From: a virus
DNA: 42,769 nt
Virus record (IMG/VR): IMGVR_UViG_3300042503_000853
Span: 1 to 42,769 of that record
Direction: 5' to 3' (one strand)
Shown: piece by piece, positions 9,635 to 18,225 of the stretch
How positions within the stretch are numbered: position 1 is the stretch's first letter
Layout: each line of letters opens with the position of its first letter
Made by a program: the position numbers and the translations under genes
Notes under the pieces: model-generated
Database searches by the model: none
What the model saw: the letters and a program-made list of their open reading frames with translations, nothing else
Told to the model about the DNA's origin: nothing

Positions 9635-9671
9635 GCCGGAGTGGGTGAAAGGAGAAAAGACCCACCCCGGC
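9635..9671 (-). terminator. intergenic hairpin between capsid-region genes
   Basis: A 12-bp stem (bases 9635-9646 with 9660-9671, one G-T pair) lies in the short gap downstream of the 106-aa gene, read on the minus strand. No T-run follows it, so it may be a partial terminator or an mRNA-processing or stabilising element that lets capsid-proximal mRNA accumulate. Confidence 0.5.
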
Positions 9672-9682
9672 CAACAAGCTTT

Positions 9683-10003
9683 TTATGCGCCGAATGCAAA
9701 GATACGAGCCACTACCGTCGAAACGTTTGTTGTGCTCGGTACTTCTGCTAATGCAGCACCGTCTGTTGTAGTGTCAACCCAAAAAAGTTCAATCTTTGGA
9801 TTGGTTGTTGAACCGTCCCATGCAGGGACATAGCCATCCGTGGTTACTGCCCACAGAAAGTCAAGTCGGTTGAGACCGAGGGAGGCCAGCGAAATCGCCT
9901 CTCCCCCGGTCGCGTACGACGAGTCGAATGTGACTGTTGCTGTCACAAACTTACGGTTACCTGGAACTTCCGGACCCGTAACGATACTTACCGATGCAGG
10001 CAT
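9683..10003 (-). CDS. capsid-adjacent virion protein, decoration-like
   Basis: This 106-aa beta-rich protein (MPASVSIVTG...) follows the major capsid gene by one base and ends in RIFAFGA. It shares the same MPAS opening as the capsid protein, which may be coincidence. Small beta proteins directly after the capsid gene are often head decoration proteins. The hairpin after the gene could raise capsid and decoration mRNA levels compared with the downstream tail genes. Confidence 0.7.
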   Translation of the reverse strand: MPASVSIVTGPEVPGNRKFVTATVTFDSSYATGGEAISLASLGLNRLDFLWAVTTDGYVPAWDGSTTNPKIELFWVDTTTDGAALAEVPSTTNVSTVVARIFAFGA

Positions 10004-10004
10004 C

Positions 10005-11273
10005 TTAGATCGTTGTCTCCGTAAGGTCCTTGATCACGAAGTTAGCGTTGCGCTGCTTACATGCAAGTTCTGCATAGCAGGTCATCGTTGCTTCGTAAGC
10101 ATCGGTGTTAGGAACGCGGTTCATTACTGCACCGTCAAGGTCCATGAACTGCCAGCCTTCGCCAACCTGGTGGAACACCATGCTCTCAGGCGAAAGGCCG
10201 TAGAGTGCGTTGTTCGGGCAGTCGAAGTCTGCGTAGAGGACCGTTGGGCCTTCGTCACCCTGTCCGGAGACTGATGGTGAGTAGTACTGGATACCTGCGT
10301 AGCCACCCTTGAGCTGTGTCTGCTCCATGTTTCGCTTGAGCGAAAGGAACAGGTTTGCAACCGAGAGGTGAACACCTTCTGCAGAAACGAGAAGCGATGG
10401 CTTCTTGCCGCTGTTGATGAGGGTCTTCATGATTGCACCAGTGATGAGGGTCTCGGTAACTGCACGGTTGGTACCGCTGTTGCTGTTAACGTAGGCCTTC
10501 CACTTTGGCTGGCTTGAAGGGTTAATGGTGTGAAGAATTGCGCTATCGTCGACAATTGTCTGAATACCTGTCAATTCCTTCTGACCGTCGCCTGGCTGGC
10601 CGCTGTTGCTGGAAGCACCGCCTGCACCTGCACGGAACAAGAAGTGAGATGATGAGGTGGTAACTGCTGCACCGGAGATAACAACGGTCTTAGCTGATTC
10701 GCTAAGTGATGAGATCGTACGAGCGGAAGCAACTACGGTTGGGTCAGCTACGGTACCAATGTCAACGACCATGCCACCATCAAAGAAGAGGTTGCGGAGG
10801 GCGGTTGTACCGGTTGAAGAAGCCAAAACGACAGTTGTTGAAGAAGTGGTCGTACCACACTGAGCGATAACACCGTTAGATGTACCCCAAAGCTGGCGGT
10901 TGACGTCCTTCATTGCGTCACGGCGGATTCCCTGCATTTCAGCGTCAAGTGCGTCAACGAACGCGCCACGGTCTGTAACAGCCTGACGAATTGTTGGACC
11001 ACTCAGCTGGATGCGACCATAGACGTAGCGGACTGGTACGGGGACCGTCGCAAAGCCTTGGTTGCCTGCTGTTGGGAGCGTGCCATTTTCGCCGCGAGCG
11101 CCGACACCGGACGAACGTCCGAGGTGGAGTGCATGGCGGGCAACACGGCCCGTGATGGTGTCGCGGCGAGTCTCGATCTGCGAGAGGAGAAAAGTCGCTT
11201 GGTTAAGTTGGTCGATGTAATCCTTGTAGTCGTCCTTAAGGATTGCATCAACGGTGGAAAGGCTTGCGGGCAC
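10005..11273 (-). CDS. major capsid protein (HK97 fold)
   Basis: This 422-aa protein forms the icosahedral shell. The N-terminal helix, an ALRG-type region around RVARHALHLGRSSG, a central Thr/Ser-rich insertion (residues about 140-230), and a C-terminal half with KPSLLVSAEG, a YADFDCPNNALYGL strand and a QFMDLDGAVM loop fit HK97-fold coat proteins. The order scaffold then capsid is canonical. The GTG start has AAGGAA nine bases upstream. A 204-base gap with a TTGACA promoter precedes it, consistent with high late expression. Confidence 0.88.
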   Translation of the reverse strand: MPASLSTVDAILKDDYKDYIDQLNQATFLLSQIETRRDTITGRVARHALHLGRSSGVGARGENGTLPTAGNQGFATVPVPVRYVYGRIQLSGPTIRQAVTDRGAFVDALDAEMQGIRRDAMKDVNRQLWGTSNGVIAQCGTTTSSTTVVLASSTGTTALRNLFFDGGMVVDIGTVADPTVVASARTISSLSESAKTVVISGAAVTTSSSHFLFRAGAGGASSNSGQPGDGQKELTGIQTIVDDSAILHTINPSSQPKWKAYVNSNSGTNRAVTETLITGAIMKTLINSGKKPSLLVSAEGVHLSVANLFLSLKRNMEQTQLKGGYAGIQYYSPSVSGQGDEGPTVLYADFDCPNNALYGLSPESMVFHQVGEGWQFMDLDGAVMNRVPNTDAYEATMTCYAELACKQRNANFVIKDLTETTI

Positions 11274-11444
11274 TTTGTTATTCCTTACTGTTGATTGTTG
11301 TTTTGTTGATGGATTGAGTTGTTTAGACCCACTACCCGGCGGTCCCTAGTTCTCCGAACATCGGGGCGCTATGACTTTCCGTCAACGTGCCTTTGTGGTG
11401 ACTATGTTTTCACACCGTCTAATCCAAGACGAATGTATATCTAT

Positions 11445-11472
11445 ATGTTATATGTTACTTGAGCTATGTCAA
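11445..11472 (-). promoter_or_regulatory. promoter before the capsid gene
   Basis: On the minus strand TTGACA lies at 11472-11467, followed after 16 bases by TAACAT (11450-11445) within a very AT-rich stretch. It lies at the end of the scaffold gene and gives a long leader of about 160 bases before the capsid start. It is the only large gap in the structural module, so a dedicated capsid promoter is plausible. The exact -10 is uncertain. Confidence 0.55.
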
Positions 11473-11477
11473 GTAGC

Positions 11478-12230
11478 CTAACTAAGACCGTTTTGTCCAA
11501 GACGAGCCATGGCCCGATCGCGTGGAGACATGTTGTTATTTGGCATGATTGGCGGCAGTCCATTAGGTGCTGCTGATGGCATACCTTCTGATGGGTTTTG
11601 GCGACGCTGCACAATTGATTGAGCTTGCTGAAGAATCTGATTTTCAATGTCCGCAATTGCGGCGTGGAGATCCAAGTCAGGGCGTTGCTGTGCTGCTGCA
11701 ATAGCTGCAATAGCTAATGGGCCATTGGGGTCGTACCCAGCGTCCTGCAGTGTTTGTTCAATTTCAACCTCGTAGCTCTGAACAATCTGCTCGTGCTGAA
11801 AAGCCTGCATACGCTGTTCGACCATTTGCTCTACTTGCTGAGGGGTAAGACCCTGCTGCTGGGCCTGCTGAACAGTTTCCTGCATTACTTGCTGTTGTGT
11901 CTGACCCTGGCTGTTGACGCCAGCAATTTCGTAAAAGCGGTCACCGGCAAGTGTTTTGGCGTTTTCGATCATCCACTGAATAGCGGTGTCTTCGTCACCA
12001 GCAGCCCATGCCTGTGCAAAACCCTGTACAGCTGCTGCGTCATCAGGGTGCATGTTGTCAAATACTTGACGAATTGGCTTGTAGCGTTCACGTTCACGGA
12101 TCCGGTCCTGGACTTCTGAACGGTAGCGCTCTTCCCAGTTGCCGTCAACGCCAGCTTCAACAGGCGCTTCTGCGGCCGCCTCTGCTGGTTGTGTTACGTA
12201 ATCAGTGAAGTTAGTTTCTTCCATTGACAT
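11478..12230 (-). CDS. capsid scaffold protein
   Basis: This 250-aa, acidic and Gln-rich helical protein lies between portal and capsid, the usual place for the internal scaffold. The N-terminus is acidic and Ala/Glu-rich. The centre (about residues 105-165) is a Gln-rich coiled coil with QQQ runs, and the C-terminal 30 residues are basic with a PRDRAMARLG motif, as expected for the capsid-contacting end. The ATG directly follows the portal stop. The assignment rests on composition and position and is fairly secure. Confidence 0.82.
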   Translation of the reverse strand: MSMEETNFTDYVTQPAEAAAEAPVEAGVDGNWEERYRSEVQDRIRERERYKPIRQVFDNMHPDDAAAVQGFAQAWAAGDEDTAIQWMIENAKTLAGDRFYEIAGVNSQGQTQQQVMQETVQQAQQQGLTPQQVEQMVEQRMQAFQHEQIVQSYEVEIEQTLQDAGYDPNGPLAIAAIAAAQQRPDLDLHAAIADIENQILQQAQSIVQRRQNPSEGMPSAAPNGLPPIMPNNNMSPRDRAMARLGQNGLS

Positions 12231-14321
12231 TTACATTCCTTCCATTCCGGGCGTACCACCCATCATCGTAGGGTCCATCATCGACGGATCCATCATTGAG
12301 GGGTCCATCATCGACGGATCCATCATTTGCTCTCCACCCATCATAGGCATACCTTGTGGTGCCATTTGGGAAGATCTTTCCATATCGATCATTTCTTGTT
12401 CGATATCCATTTGACTTTCAGGAATTGGCAAACCTGCACCGGACTGCAATGCAGCCATTACACCAGGATCGGGAGTCATACCCATTGATTCTTGGTCAGC
12501 CTGAGCCATGGTTGCGGCAACCTCGTTAGACATGTACTGAACGTGAGCCATAATGTGGGCGTCAATAAGCTGCTTGACCTCGGGGTCTGCAAGCTCGTAT
12601 GCCGGACTCTTGCGTTCGGTGTTGTGAATGTTGATGTGAATGTCGTGAACGTCAAAGTCCTCGGGGATGACCGGTACGCCTTGCATAAGGAGACCGTTCT
12701 CCCATTCAGCTTTAGCCATGTCAGGGTTCTGCTGAGACAAAAACAGCTTCGGATCCGGAAGATCGAGCATCTTACTGATAGACCTAGCGTCTACGTTTTG
12801 GAACACCATCGGGAATTGCTGGGCAAGCGACGTAATCATTGACTGTGTAGCAAGCTTACTGCGTGGCATTGTTGCGTCAATTGGAACAAGGACGATTGGC
12901 TTTTCGTCAATGTCTTTAGCGTTCCATGTGACCTGGTGAGGGACGCCCTGCTCAGTAATAAGCATCACGTTTCGGGTGATCCCGGAGCTTTCTGCATTCA
13001 TACGGTACAAAGCAAGCGTCATCTCGCCAATACGACCCCAACCCATTGATTGGTCCTTAGCCATGGGGCCAAGAGGTGTATCGTCTTTTTCAGCAAGCAA
13101 AGCCAAAGCAAGTCCACTGTTGCGGTCGCCAGGAGCTTCGCCTCGTGTGGTTTGGTGCGTATGAAAAATGTCGTCCATTTCAGCTTCTAGCTGCGCTGCT
13201 TCACCGGAAATCCAGCGAGGTACCTCAGGAGCGGTTTGCCAGTGCGGTTCACCAATCTCGCTGTTGTATTCCAGGGTGTCTGCTGGGTCAATCGTAATCA
13301 TGTCAGCGTCGTCAACAGATCCTGCTGGAATCATTAGACGAGCGTTGGCTGCCTTACGCATGTGTTCAAGAATCGTTGAACGTGCACGGTTGTATGCGTA
13401 CTGAACGTCTCGCGCGGGGGTGAGTAAGGTGTGCCCAACCCAGCTGGTAGGGATCTTGTTTTGACGGAAAAGCGCAATATTCAGGTGCTTGAACGGGAAT
13501 GGCCATTCATCTTCTTGAAGTACAACCTTGCCATTGACAACGTGAATTACGCATCCGGGACCGCGTGAAGTGGGTCGTTCGTAGTAGACGTAGACAAGGG
13601 TTGTTTTTGGTGGGGCACCACCCGGACGACGTAGCAAAATACTGCGATGGCGAGAAGAAAGCATAGCTTCTGCGTCGGCTTGTGGAACTTCTTCAAGGTT
13701 GTATCTTTCCTGTACCTGCTCCGGCGGGAGGCTAGTACAACGAATCCACCAGCGGGCGTCTCGATCGTTGTGGGAACCTGGTTCAAGGGTGAACTCGTTA
13801 ATACCAAGCGGTGTCAGTCTGATACCACCAACCGGAACGGAGATATTGGACATTGCGTCCATAGTGTAGTCTTCGCCCTTGTCAGGGTCCCAGTCCACAG
13901 AGATTGCGCTAGCTCCGCCGAACAATGTCTGAAGGATGGACATTTCACGAATGTCTTCCCAGTTGTTGTGGCGCTGTTCGCCTAAAAGCAGGTGTTCCTG
14001 CAAACGTTGACGACGCATAGAGGAATCGTCCATACCGGTAGGCTGGACTTCCCAAATAAGCTCAGATCGCGTCAAACGAGCTAAAAGACTGCGAGTACGT
14101 GGCCCATACTTGTCGATAGTGATACGGGAGTTGCGTTCTGCTTCGTTGGCATAATCAAGTTCCTGCACTACGTTGCGGGTAGCATCCCACCAAATCCACT
14201 GATGAGAAGCGTAATAAGAGGCATTCATCCAGTAGTCGCGGCGTTCTTTAACAAGATACTGGTCGGCTTTTTGCCACATGCTAATTACATCAGCAGCACC
14301 AGGCGGGGCCCAAGGCTTCAC
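12231..14321 (-). CDS. portal protein, P22-type
   Basis: This 696-aa protein makes the 12-subunit DNA channel. Its size is near P22 gp1 (725 aa) and far above T7 or siphovirus portals. It has the portal-type N-terminal region (RRDYWMNASYYASHQWIWWD, then LTRSELIWEV), a beta domain, a long helix region after DVQYAYNRARSTILEHM and a Met/Gln-rich C-terminus. The tail end has four tandem MMDPS units. The GTG start overlaps the previous stop (GTGA), implying translational coupling. Confidence 0.88.
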   Translation of the reverse strand: MKPWAPPGAADVISMWQKADQYLVKERRDYWMNASYYASHQWIWWDATRNVVQELDYANEAERNSRITIDKYGPRTRSLLARLTRSELIWEVQPTGMDDSSMRRQRLQEHLLLGEQRHNNWEDIREMSILQTLFGGASAISVDWDPDKGEDYTMDAMSNISVPVGGIRLTPLGINEFTLEPGSHNDRDARWWIRCTSLPPEQVQERYNLEEVPQADAEAMLSSRHRSILLRRPGGAPPKTTLVYVYYERPTSRGPGCVIHVVNGKVVLQEDEWPFPFKHLNIALFRQNKIPTSWVGHTLLTPARDVQYAYNRARSTILEHMRKAANARLMIPAGSVDDADMITIDPADTLEYNSEIGEPHWQTAPEVPRWISGEAAQLEAEMDDIFHTHQTTRGEAPGDRNSGLALALLAEKDDTPLGPMAKDQSMGWGRIGEMTLALYRMNAESSGITRNVMLITEQGVPHQVTWNAKDIDEKPIVLVPIDATMPRSKLATQSMITSLAQQFPMVFQNVDARSISKMLDLPDPKLFLSQQNPDMAKAEWENGLLMQGVPVIPEDFDVHDIHINIHNTERKSPAYELADPEVKQLIDAHIMAHVQYMSNEVAATMAQADQESMGMTPDPGVMAALQSGAGLPIPESQMDIEQEMIDMERSSQMAPQGMPMMGGEQMMDPSMMDPSMMDPSMMDPTMMGGTPGMEGM
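12258..12330 (-). repeat. 15-bp tandem repeat in the portal 3' end
   Basis: About four 15-base units with the + strand core tccatcat(c/t)ga encode MMDPS repeats at the portal C-terminus. Units one and three are nearly identical to each other at the DNA level, so copy number may vary by slippage. Confidence 0.8.
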
Positions 14322-14539
14322 GGAGCAACTCCTTCAGACGGGACACGCCATGTGTGGTAAATCTCTTCACCGTCGTCATTCTTCTTTTTCTTAGAAGCAG
14401 GAGTCTTCTCAGCCCTAACCATTGATGTAAAGTCTCCCGTGTGACGTGAAATAGCTAATTGTGTAATTCGACGGTTCTCACGAACAAGCCAAATAGTAAC
14501 TCCCATATTACCGAGAGCTACAATAGACAACATTATCAC
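14318..14539 (-). CDS. small membrane-anchored protein
   Basis: This 73-aa product has an N-terminal hydrophobic helix (MIMLSIVALGNMGVTIWLV), then a basic and charged cytoplasmic part with KTPASKKKKND. The GTG start overlaps the previous stop (GTGA), with an alternative ATG six bases later, and its own stop overlaps the portal start (GTGA). It lies between the zinc-finger gene and the portal gene. It is unlikely to be a capsid part; function unknown. Confidence 0.65.
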   Translation of the reverse strand: MIMLSIVALGNMGVTIWLVRENRRITQLAISRHTGDFTSMVRAEKTPASKKKKNDDGEEIYHTWRVPSEGVAP

Positions 14540-14943
14540 AATTCCACATCCTTTGGTGAGACGACTTTAAAGTTCTTCTTGGCCGGAGGGGCTTCTTCAA
14601 TAGGTGCTTTAGGGATGCTATTCATAATCCTAAGCGTAGTTTCAAGCTCTTCAATACGACCGGACAGCTTTACGTTGTTTTCTGACAGTTCAGTAATCAT
14701 GTCGGATAGCGCCTGGTTGGAACCGGCCGTAATGAGCTCCAGGTTACGAGAATCAAGAACCATGCGGCTTAGCTCAACACAGCAGTCAGCACAGACATAA
14801 AAACGGCGATTAGCCGACGGGTTGTCATCATCGGGGCTATTTGGGTGATCTAGGTCAATCCCGGTGTCAATCGTAGGCAAGTTGACACTACGGCAGAAAC
14901 CGCAACAACCTGGAAGATATAAGTAATGGTCTACACGTAACAT
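14536..14943 (-). CDS. cysteine-rich coiled-coil protein between terminase and portal
   Basis: This 135-aa protein has an N-terminal cysteine cluster (CCGFC at about residues 13-17 and CADCC at about 51-55) that could hold one zinc ion. A coiled coil follows (about residues 75-110, with NNVKLSGRIEELETTLRI). Its C-terminus is Pro/Ala/Lys-rich. Position suggests an accessory to DNA packaging, but this is inference. Confidence 0.65.
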   Translation of the reverse strand: MLRVDHYLYLPGCCGFCRSVNLPTIDTGIDLDHPNSPDDDNPSANRRFYVCADCCVELSRMVLDSRNLELITAGSNQALSDMITELSENNVKLSGRIEELETTLRIMNSIPKAPIEEAPPAKKNFKVVSPKDVEL

Positions 14944-14946
14944 TTG

Positions 14947-16533
14947 TTACCACCGTTTCGTTTTTGAGCGTTTGCCCATTTTATCGAGTCTTTCAATGTA
15001 ACGCTGTACACGTCCATCTGCACCTTCAGCATACTTCTTAGCTGCGCGTTTATGGACCTCATAGGGTCTGCAGCCTAACAAATACCGCAAAGCGTCAACT
15101 GCGTGGTCTTCGTCCTTGGTGTCCAAGTCTTCAGAATTGCCTTTGTCGTACCTCATCTGAGGGAGGGTTCTAATTAAATTAACGCAGTTATCAAACACTT
15201 TAAGACGGATAACGCCATCAACGGGGCTCGGTGCCATATAGCGACGTACGTTCTGCCATCCACCAATACGCTGGTTCTTAGCCCTGGTCAGGATAACGCC
15301 GTTGCTGTTGTACTGTCCTGCAACTGTGGTTCCGGTGCCCGCTGTGTTGTTAAACATAGACGGGTCACCAACGCTCATAACGTAAGTTTCCGGTTTGTTT
15401 TCGGAAGATACAGATAAGCTTTTGATAGTCCGGGCTTGCTGTGCTGCAGTGAGGTTTTTAGCATAACTTTCCCTATAGATATACATAGTGCTGTCAGACG
15501 GGTCGATCGCGCCCCACAGGCAGCAGTAAGGGTTTGCTGTTCCGAAGTCGACACCGCGATATTTTTGCCACGAATCCGGGATCGGGAATGGGGGAACAAC
15601 GTGAATGTTACGTTGAAATTCCACGAAGTACTGTCCCGAAAACGTGTCCCAGTCGCCCATGAGCTTTTGTCGTCGTTCAGTCTCAGGAAGCATTGATAGG
15701 TGCTTTTTGTAAGTCGGGTCAATATAGGGGTTATCAACAACAGTAGAAGGGACAAAAGCAACGACAAGGTGGTCGTTCGGGTCATGTTCGATTTCAAGGT
15801 TCTGTAACTCCTCTAAGTCTTCCGGAAGCTCCACAAGACGTACAATTGGTGGATCCTCAAATCCGTTTGACACATCGTACACAACAGCGTATTTGCCGTA
15901 TTGGGTAGGCCCAACGAGCATTTGGTACAAGAAAGTATGTCCACGATCGCCTGGGTTGGTGGCGAACATAACGTGGGTTCTAACACCCTTTGCAGCCATC
16001 TTTTTGCTGGTACGTAGACGGCCGGAGATCATTAGCATTTGGTACGGCGTGAACTGCGTAGCTTCGTCAAAGCCAATAAAGTCATACTCAGCAGACATGA
16101 ACTGGCTAACATCCTCATCGCGGGCGCAGTAACCGTATTCAATAATACTTCCATTGCCATACCACCACGCTTTAACGTTGTCGACGCTTCGCAATACTGC
16201 GTCTACTTCTACCTGTGCATACCGTACCTGAGTACGAATAATCAGAGATCGTCGGAGTTCGGGGAGGGAGGTACGAATAAGTAGGCTTCTATGACCTGGA
16301 AACCGGAGGCTGAGCTGGTGTACGTGGTAGGTAAGAAGCTCTGATTTACCTCCACCCGCTGCACCGCCGTAAAGGAGCCAGTCAACTTTGCTGAGTAGCG
16401 CATTTGCGCGTAGCTGCCGTTCGTTACCTTGGAGAGACCAAGCTGTAAGGTCTTCTTCAAGAAGCTTGAGATACTCATCTTGTTCGCGAGTAGAGAGGTT
16501 ATTAAACTCTTCATCGGATAGGAGTTGACTCAT
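14947..16533 (-). CDS. terminase large subunit
   Basis: This 528-aa packaging motor has both domains. In the ATPase, Walker A is GGAAGGGKS (residues 56-64) and Walker B with catalytic acid is FIGFDEAT (D156, E157). A coupling motif ATNPGDRGH lies near 191. In the C-terminal RNase H-like nuclease, the acidic residues are D329 (RGVDFGTANPY), D390 (SVGDPSMF) and the DEDHAVDALRYLL motif (D476, D480). Length is typical. The start overlaps the end of the small-subunit gene by four bases. Confidence 0.95.
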   Translation of the reverse strand: MSQLLSDEEFNNLSTREQDEYLKLLEEDLTAWSLQGNERQLRANALLSKVDWLLYGGAAGGGKSELLTYHVHQLSLRFPGHRSLLIRTSLPELRRSLIIRTQVRYAQVEVDAVLRSVDNVKAWWYGNGSIIEYGYCARDEDVSQFMSAEYDFIGFDEATQFTPYQMLMISGRLRTSKKMAAKGVRTHVMFATNPGDRGHTFLYQMLVGPTQYGKYAVVYDVSNGFEDPPIVRLVELPEDLEELQNLEIEHDPNDHLVVAFVPSTVVDNPYIDPTYKKHLSMLPETERRQKLMGDWDTFSGQYFVEFQRNIHVVPPFPIPDSWQKYRGVDFGTANPYCCLWGAIDPSDSTMYIYRESYAKNLTAAQQARTIKSLSVSSENKPETYVMSVGDPSMFNNTAGTGTTVAGQYNSNGVILTRAKNQRIGGWQNVRRYMAPSPVDGVIRLKVFDNCVNLIRTLPQMRYDKGNSEDLDTKDEDHAVDALRYLLGCRPYEVHKRAAKKYAEGADGRVQRYIERLDKMGKRSKTKRW

Positions 16534-17024
16534 GCGTCACCAGCGACAGCCCTCAACCCACCTTCAACACGACGCTTAGCCTCAAGACGGAGTTCTTCAA
16601 GGCGGTTTTGTCTCGTTTCAGGGGTTTCGTTTTGTGTACCGGAAATGGTAGTAGCTTGGTTCATCTCAAGACGGAGAATGTCGTGCCATACCTTGGCAAT
16701 CTTTGTAGCTTCTTCAGCTGACTTGATTTCCCATTCTCCACCCAAAACACGCAAAGCGTTGTCTGCCATGATCGCAATAGCCATCTGAGGCAGGTCTTCA
16801 CGTGGAATAGCTGCAGCCATCTTGCTAAGGCCTAGCTTTTTGAGCTGTTCCTGCGCTGTGACGATTTCTTTTGAATAACCGGTACGAACATGCTTTTCCA
16901 TGTCTTTGTTCTTCTGACGAGAGACTGCGGCCTTGCGGGCGTTTTCTGCTGCGTTCTCAGGTGTAAAAGCATGGGGAAGGATATTAGCGATACGCTTTTC
17001 CCGCATTTCGTCCGATTCTGACAT
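16530..17024 (-). CDS. putative terminase small subunit
   Basis: This 164-aa, mostly helical and charged protein lies directly before the large terminase gene. The central part (EQLKKLGLSKMAAAIPREDLP, then MAIAIMADNALRVL) and the following amphipathic helix fit an oligomeric DNA-recognition subunit. A classic N-terminal helix-turn-helix is not obvious. The ATG at 17024 overlaps the upstream stop (TAATG). The assignment depends mainly on gene order. Confidence 0.72.
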   Translation of the reverse strand: MSESDEMREKRIANILPHAFTPENAAENARKAAVSRQKNKDMEKHVRTGYSKEIVTAQEQLKKLGLSKMAAAIPREDLPQMAIAIMADNALRVLGGEWEIKSAEEATKIAKVWHDILRLEMNQATTISGTQNETPETRQNRLEELRLEAKRRVEGGLRAVAGDA

Positions 17025-17326
17025 TATTCCGATTTTACCTGTTCGTAAATATTCTTCCATATTTGCATAGATAACTCGCAAATACCTTGAATAGAAGCGT
17101 TTTCCTCAGGGGTAATACTTCCAGCGTCGTATGCCATTTTACCTAAGTTCATGACATATGAACACCCCATAAAGATAGCAGAAGCAATATGCTCAGGCAA
17201 TGGGTCAGGCCACCCGGCGGAAAGAATGCCAGCTAGTGCTTGTGCTGATACGGCACTGTCCGGTGCAGCTTGAGTGGAGGCAAGCAGAAGTTTTGTCTGC
17301 TTTGGTGTGTAGTACTCAGTCGTCAT
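17024..17326 (-). CDS. small helical protein of unknown function
   Basis: This 100-aa product (MTTEYYTPKQTKLLLASTQA...) is helical with a hydrophobic middle (PLPEHIASAIFMGCSYVMNLG). It overlaps the 106-aa gene before it by 11 bases and the terminase small subunit start by one base. It is in the same frame as the WhiB frame upstream, with no stop between them, so it could also be expressed as the C-terminus of a fusion. Function unknown. Confidence 0.68.
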   Translation of the reverse strand: MTTEYYTPKQTKLLLASTQAAPDSAVSAQALAGILSAGWPDPLPEHIASAIFMGCSYVMNLGKMAYDAGSITPEENASIQGICELSMQIWKNIYEQVKSE

Positions 17327-17830
17327 ATTCGATACCATCAATCTCTCCGATTTCAGGCTGGAACGGGACTCCCAGCTTGATTGCCAATGCTTCAATCTCT
17401 GGCCACAAGAAGTTGTAAGCGGCGACAACAACATCTCCGGTTGTTTGCCATCTTTCGTTATAGACTTCCTCAAGCTCTGCTTCTGAAACCAGCTCTTCTG
17501 AGTAGTCCGCGAGATCGAACCATTCGATGGCTTTGTTTCCCGCTTCGACGGCATCTTGTAGGAATTGCTCCCATACGAGCTGCTTGTGGTAGGTTTCGTC
17601 GTCAAACGGTTCTGACGTATGGTTTCCCTCTGCCATGGTGATAATCCTCCGTACATCCCCGCCACATCTTCTACTGACGGGAAACTTAGTGCGTAATCTA
17701 AACAGTCTGCTTTGACTGTACATTCGTTGCAAATCGCTCGTGCAAGGGCGAAAAAGTCTTTTCCTTGCGGTTCTGATGGAAACCAAAGGTTTGTGTCATA
17801 GCCTTCAACGCGACACTTCGCTTCTTGCAT
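17024..17830 (-). CDS. WhiB-family iron-sulfur regulator (frame lacks its own stop)
   Basis: From ATG 17830 (or 17851 inside ssb) the first 70 residues form a WhiB domain. The 4Fe-4S ligands are C6, C34, C37 and C43 (C-x27-C-x2-C-x5-C), followed by the G-[MVI]-[WY]-G-G turn as GMYGG at 58-62. WhiB proteins act with the host primary sigma factor and are nearly restricted to actinobacteria and their phages. No stop follows the domain. The frame crosses the 106-aa gene as a basic, Ser/Lys-rich stretch and enters the 100-aa gene in frame, ending at 17024. The product may end by an unseen event or be a real fusion. The WhiB call is secure; its end is not. Confidence 0.72.
   Translation of the reverse strand: MQEAKCRVEGYDTNLWFPSEPQGKDFFALARAICNECTVKADCLDYALSFPSVEDVAGMYGGLSPWQRETIRQNRLTTKPTTSSSYGSNSYKMPSKRETKPSNGSISRTTQKSWFQKQSLRKSITKDGKQPEMLLSPLTTSCGQRLKHWQSSWESRSSLKSERLMVSNMTTEYYTPKQTKLLLASTQAAPDSAVSAQALAGILSAGWPDPLPEHIASAIFMGCSYVMNLGKMAYDAGSITPEENASIQGICELSMQIWKNIYEQVKSE
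17316..17636 (-). CDS. acidic helical protein of unknown function
   Basis: The ATG at 17636 has a strong Shine-Dalgarno (GGAGGATTATCACC before ATG). The 106-aa product is acidic and aromatic (NKAIEWFDLADYSEEL, ending EIDGIEYDD), with composition expected of a real protein. The first bases overlap the WhiB coding region in another frame, and the WhiB frame stays open across the whole of this gene. I favour this frame as the real one here. Confidence 0.7.
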   Translation of the reverse strand: MAEGNHTSEPFDDETYHKQLVWEQFLQDAVEAGNKAIEWFDLADYSEELVSEAELEEVYNERWQTTGDVVVAAYNFLWPEIEALAIKLGVPFQPEIGEIDGIEYDD

Positions 17831-17834
17831 CCAT

Positions 17835-18218
17835 TTAAAATGGCGCTTCATCAAATAGTGCTTGCGGTTCTGATGGCTGGCTGAACTTAGGGCGATCGTC
17901 GTTTGGAAGCTCAAACCGGATACTTGGGCCGCAGTCGTCCACAAGGACTTCCATTACGGTCTTCTTTTCTCCGGCTTTAGTGGTATATTCGTCTGTCTTA
18001 TAACGACCCACAACCATAACACGATTGCCTTTAGTGAACATTGAAGCAACGTTTTCAGCGGTCTTCCCCCATGCTACACAGCGGTGCCAGGTTGTTTCCT
18101 TAACACCGTTTACATCACGGGTGTCCGCAATGCTGAACTTGACCTTGGCTTTTCCACCTGTTGTGAAAGAAAGCTCCGGATCTTGTCCTAAATTTCCAAT
18201 AATAGTGATGTGATTCAT
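17835..18218 (-). CDS. ssb: single-stranded DNA-binding protein
   Basis: This 127-aa protein has an OB fold with the usual opening (MNHITIIGNLGQDPELSFT), a HRCVAWGKTAENVASMFTKG core with the conserved Trp, and an acidic C-terminal tip ending DEAPF, equivalent to the DDDIPF-type tip that recruits replication proteins. The linker is short, making it smaller than host SSBs. It has a strong Shine-Dalgarno (AGGAGGATT). It protects ssDNA during replication and RecT-type recombination. Confidence 0.93.
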   Translation of the reverse strand: MNHITIIGNLGQDPELSFTTGGKAKVKFSIADTRDVNGVKETTWHRCVAWGKTAENVASMFTKGNRVMVVGRYKTDEYTTKAGEKKTVMEVLVDDCGPSIRFELPNDDRPKFSQPSEPQALFDEAPF

Positions 18219-18225
18219 AATCCTC

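Noticed and set aside
17637-17944. WhiB start far upstream, inside ssb
   Set aside because: The longer frame adds residues that overlap the conserved SSB C-terminus. The domain itself begins a few residues before the first Cys.
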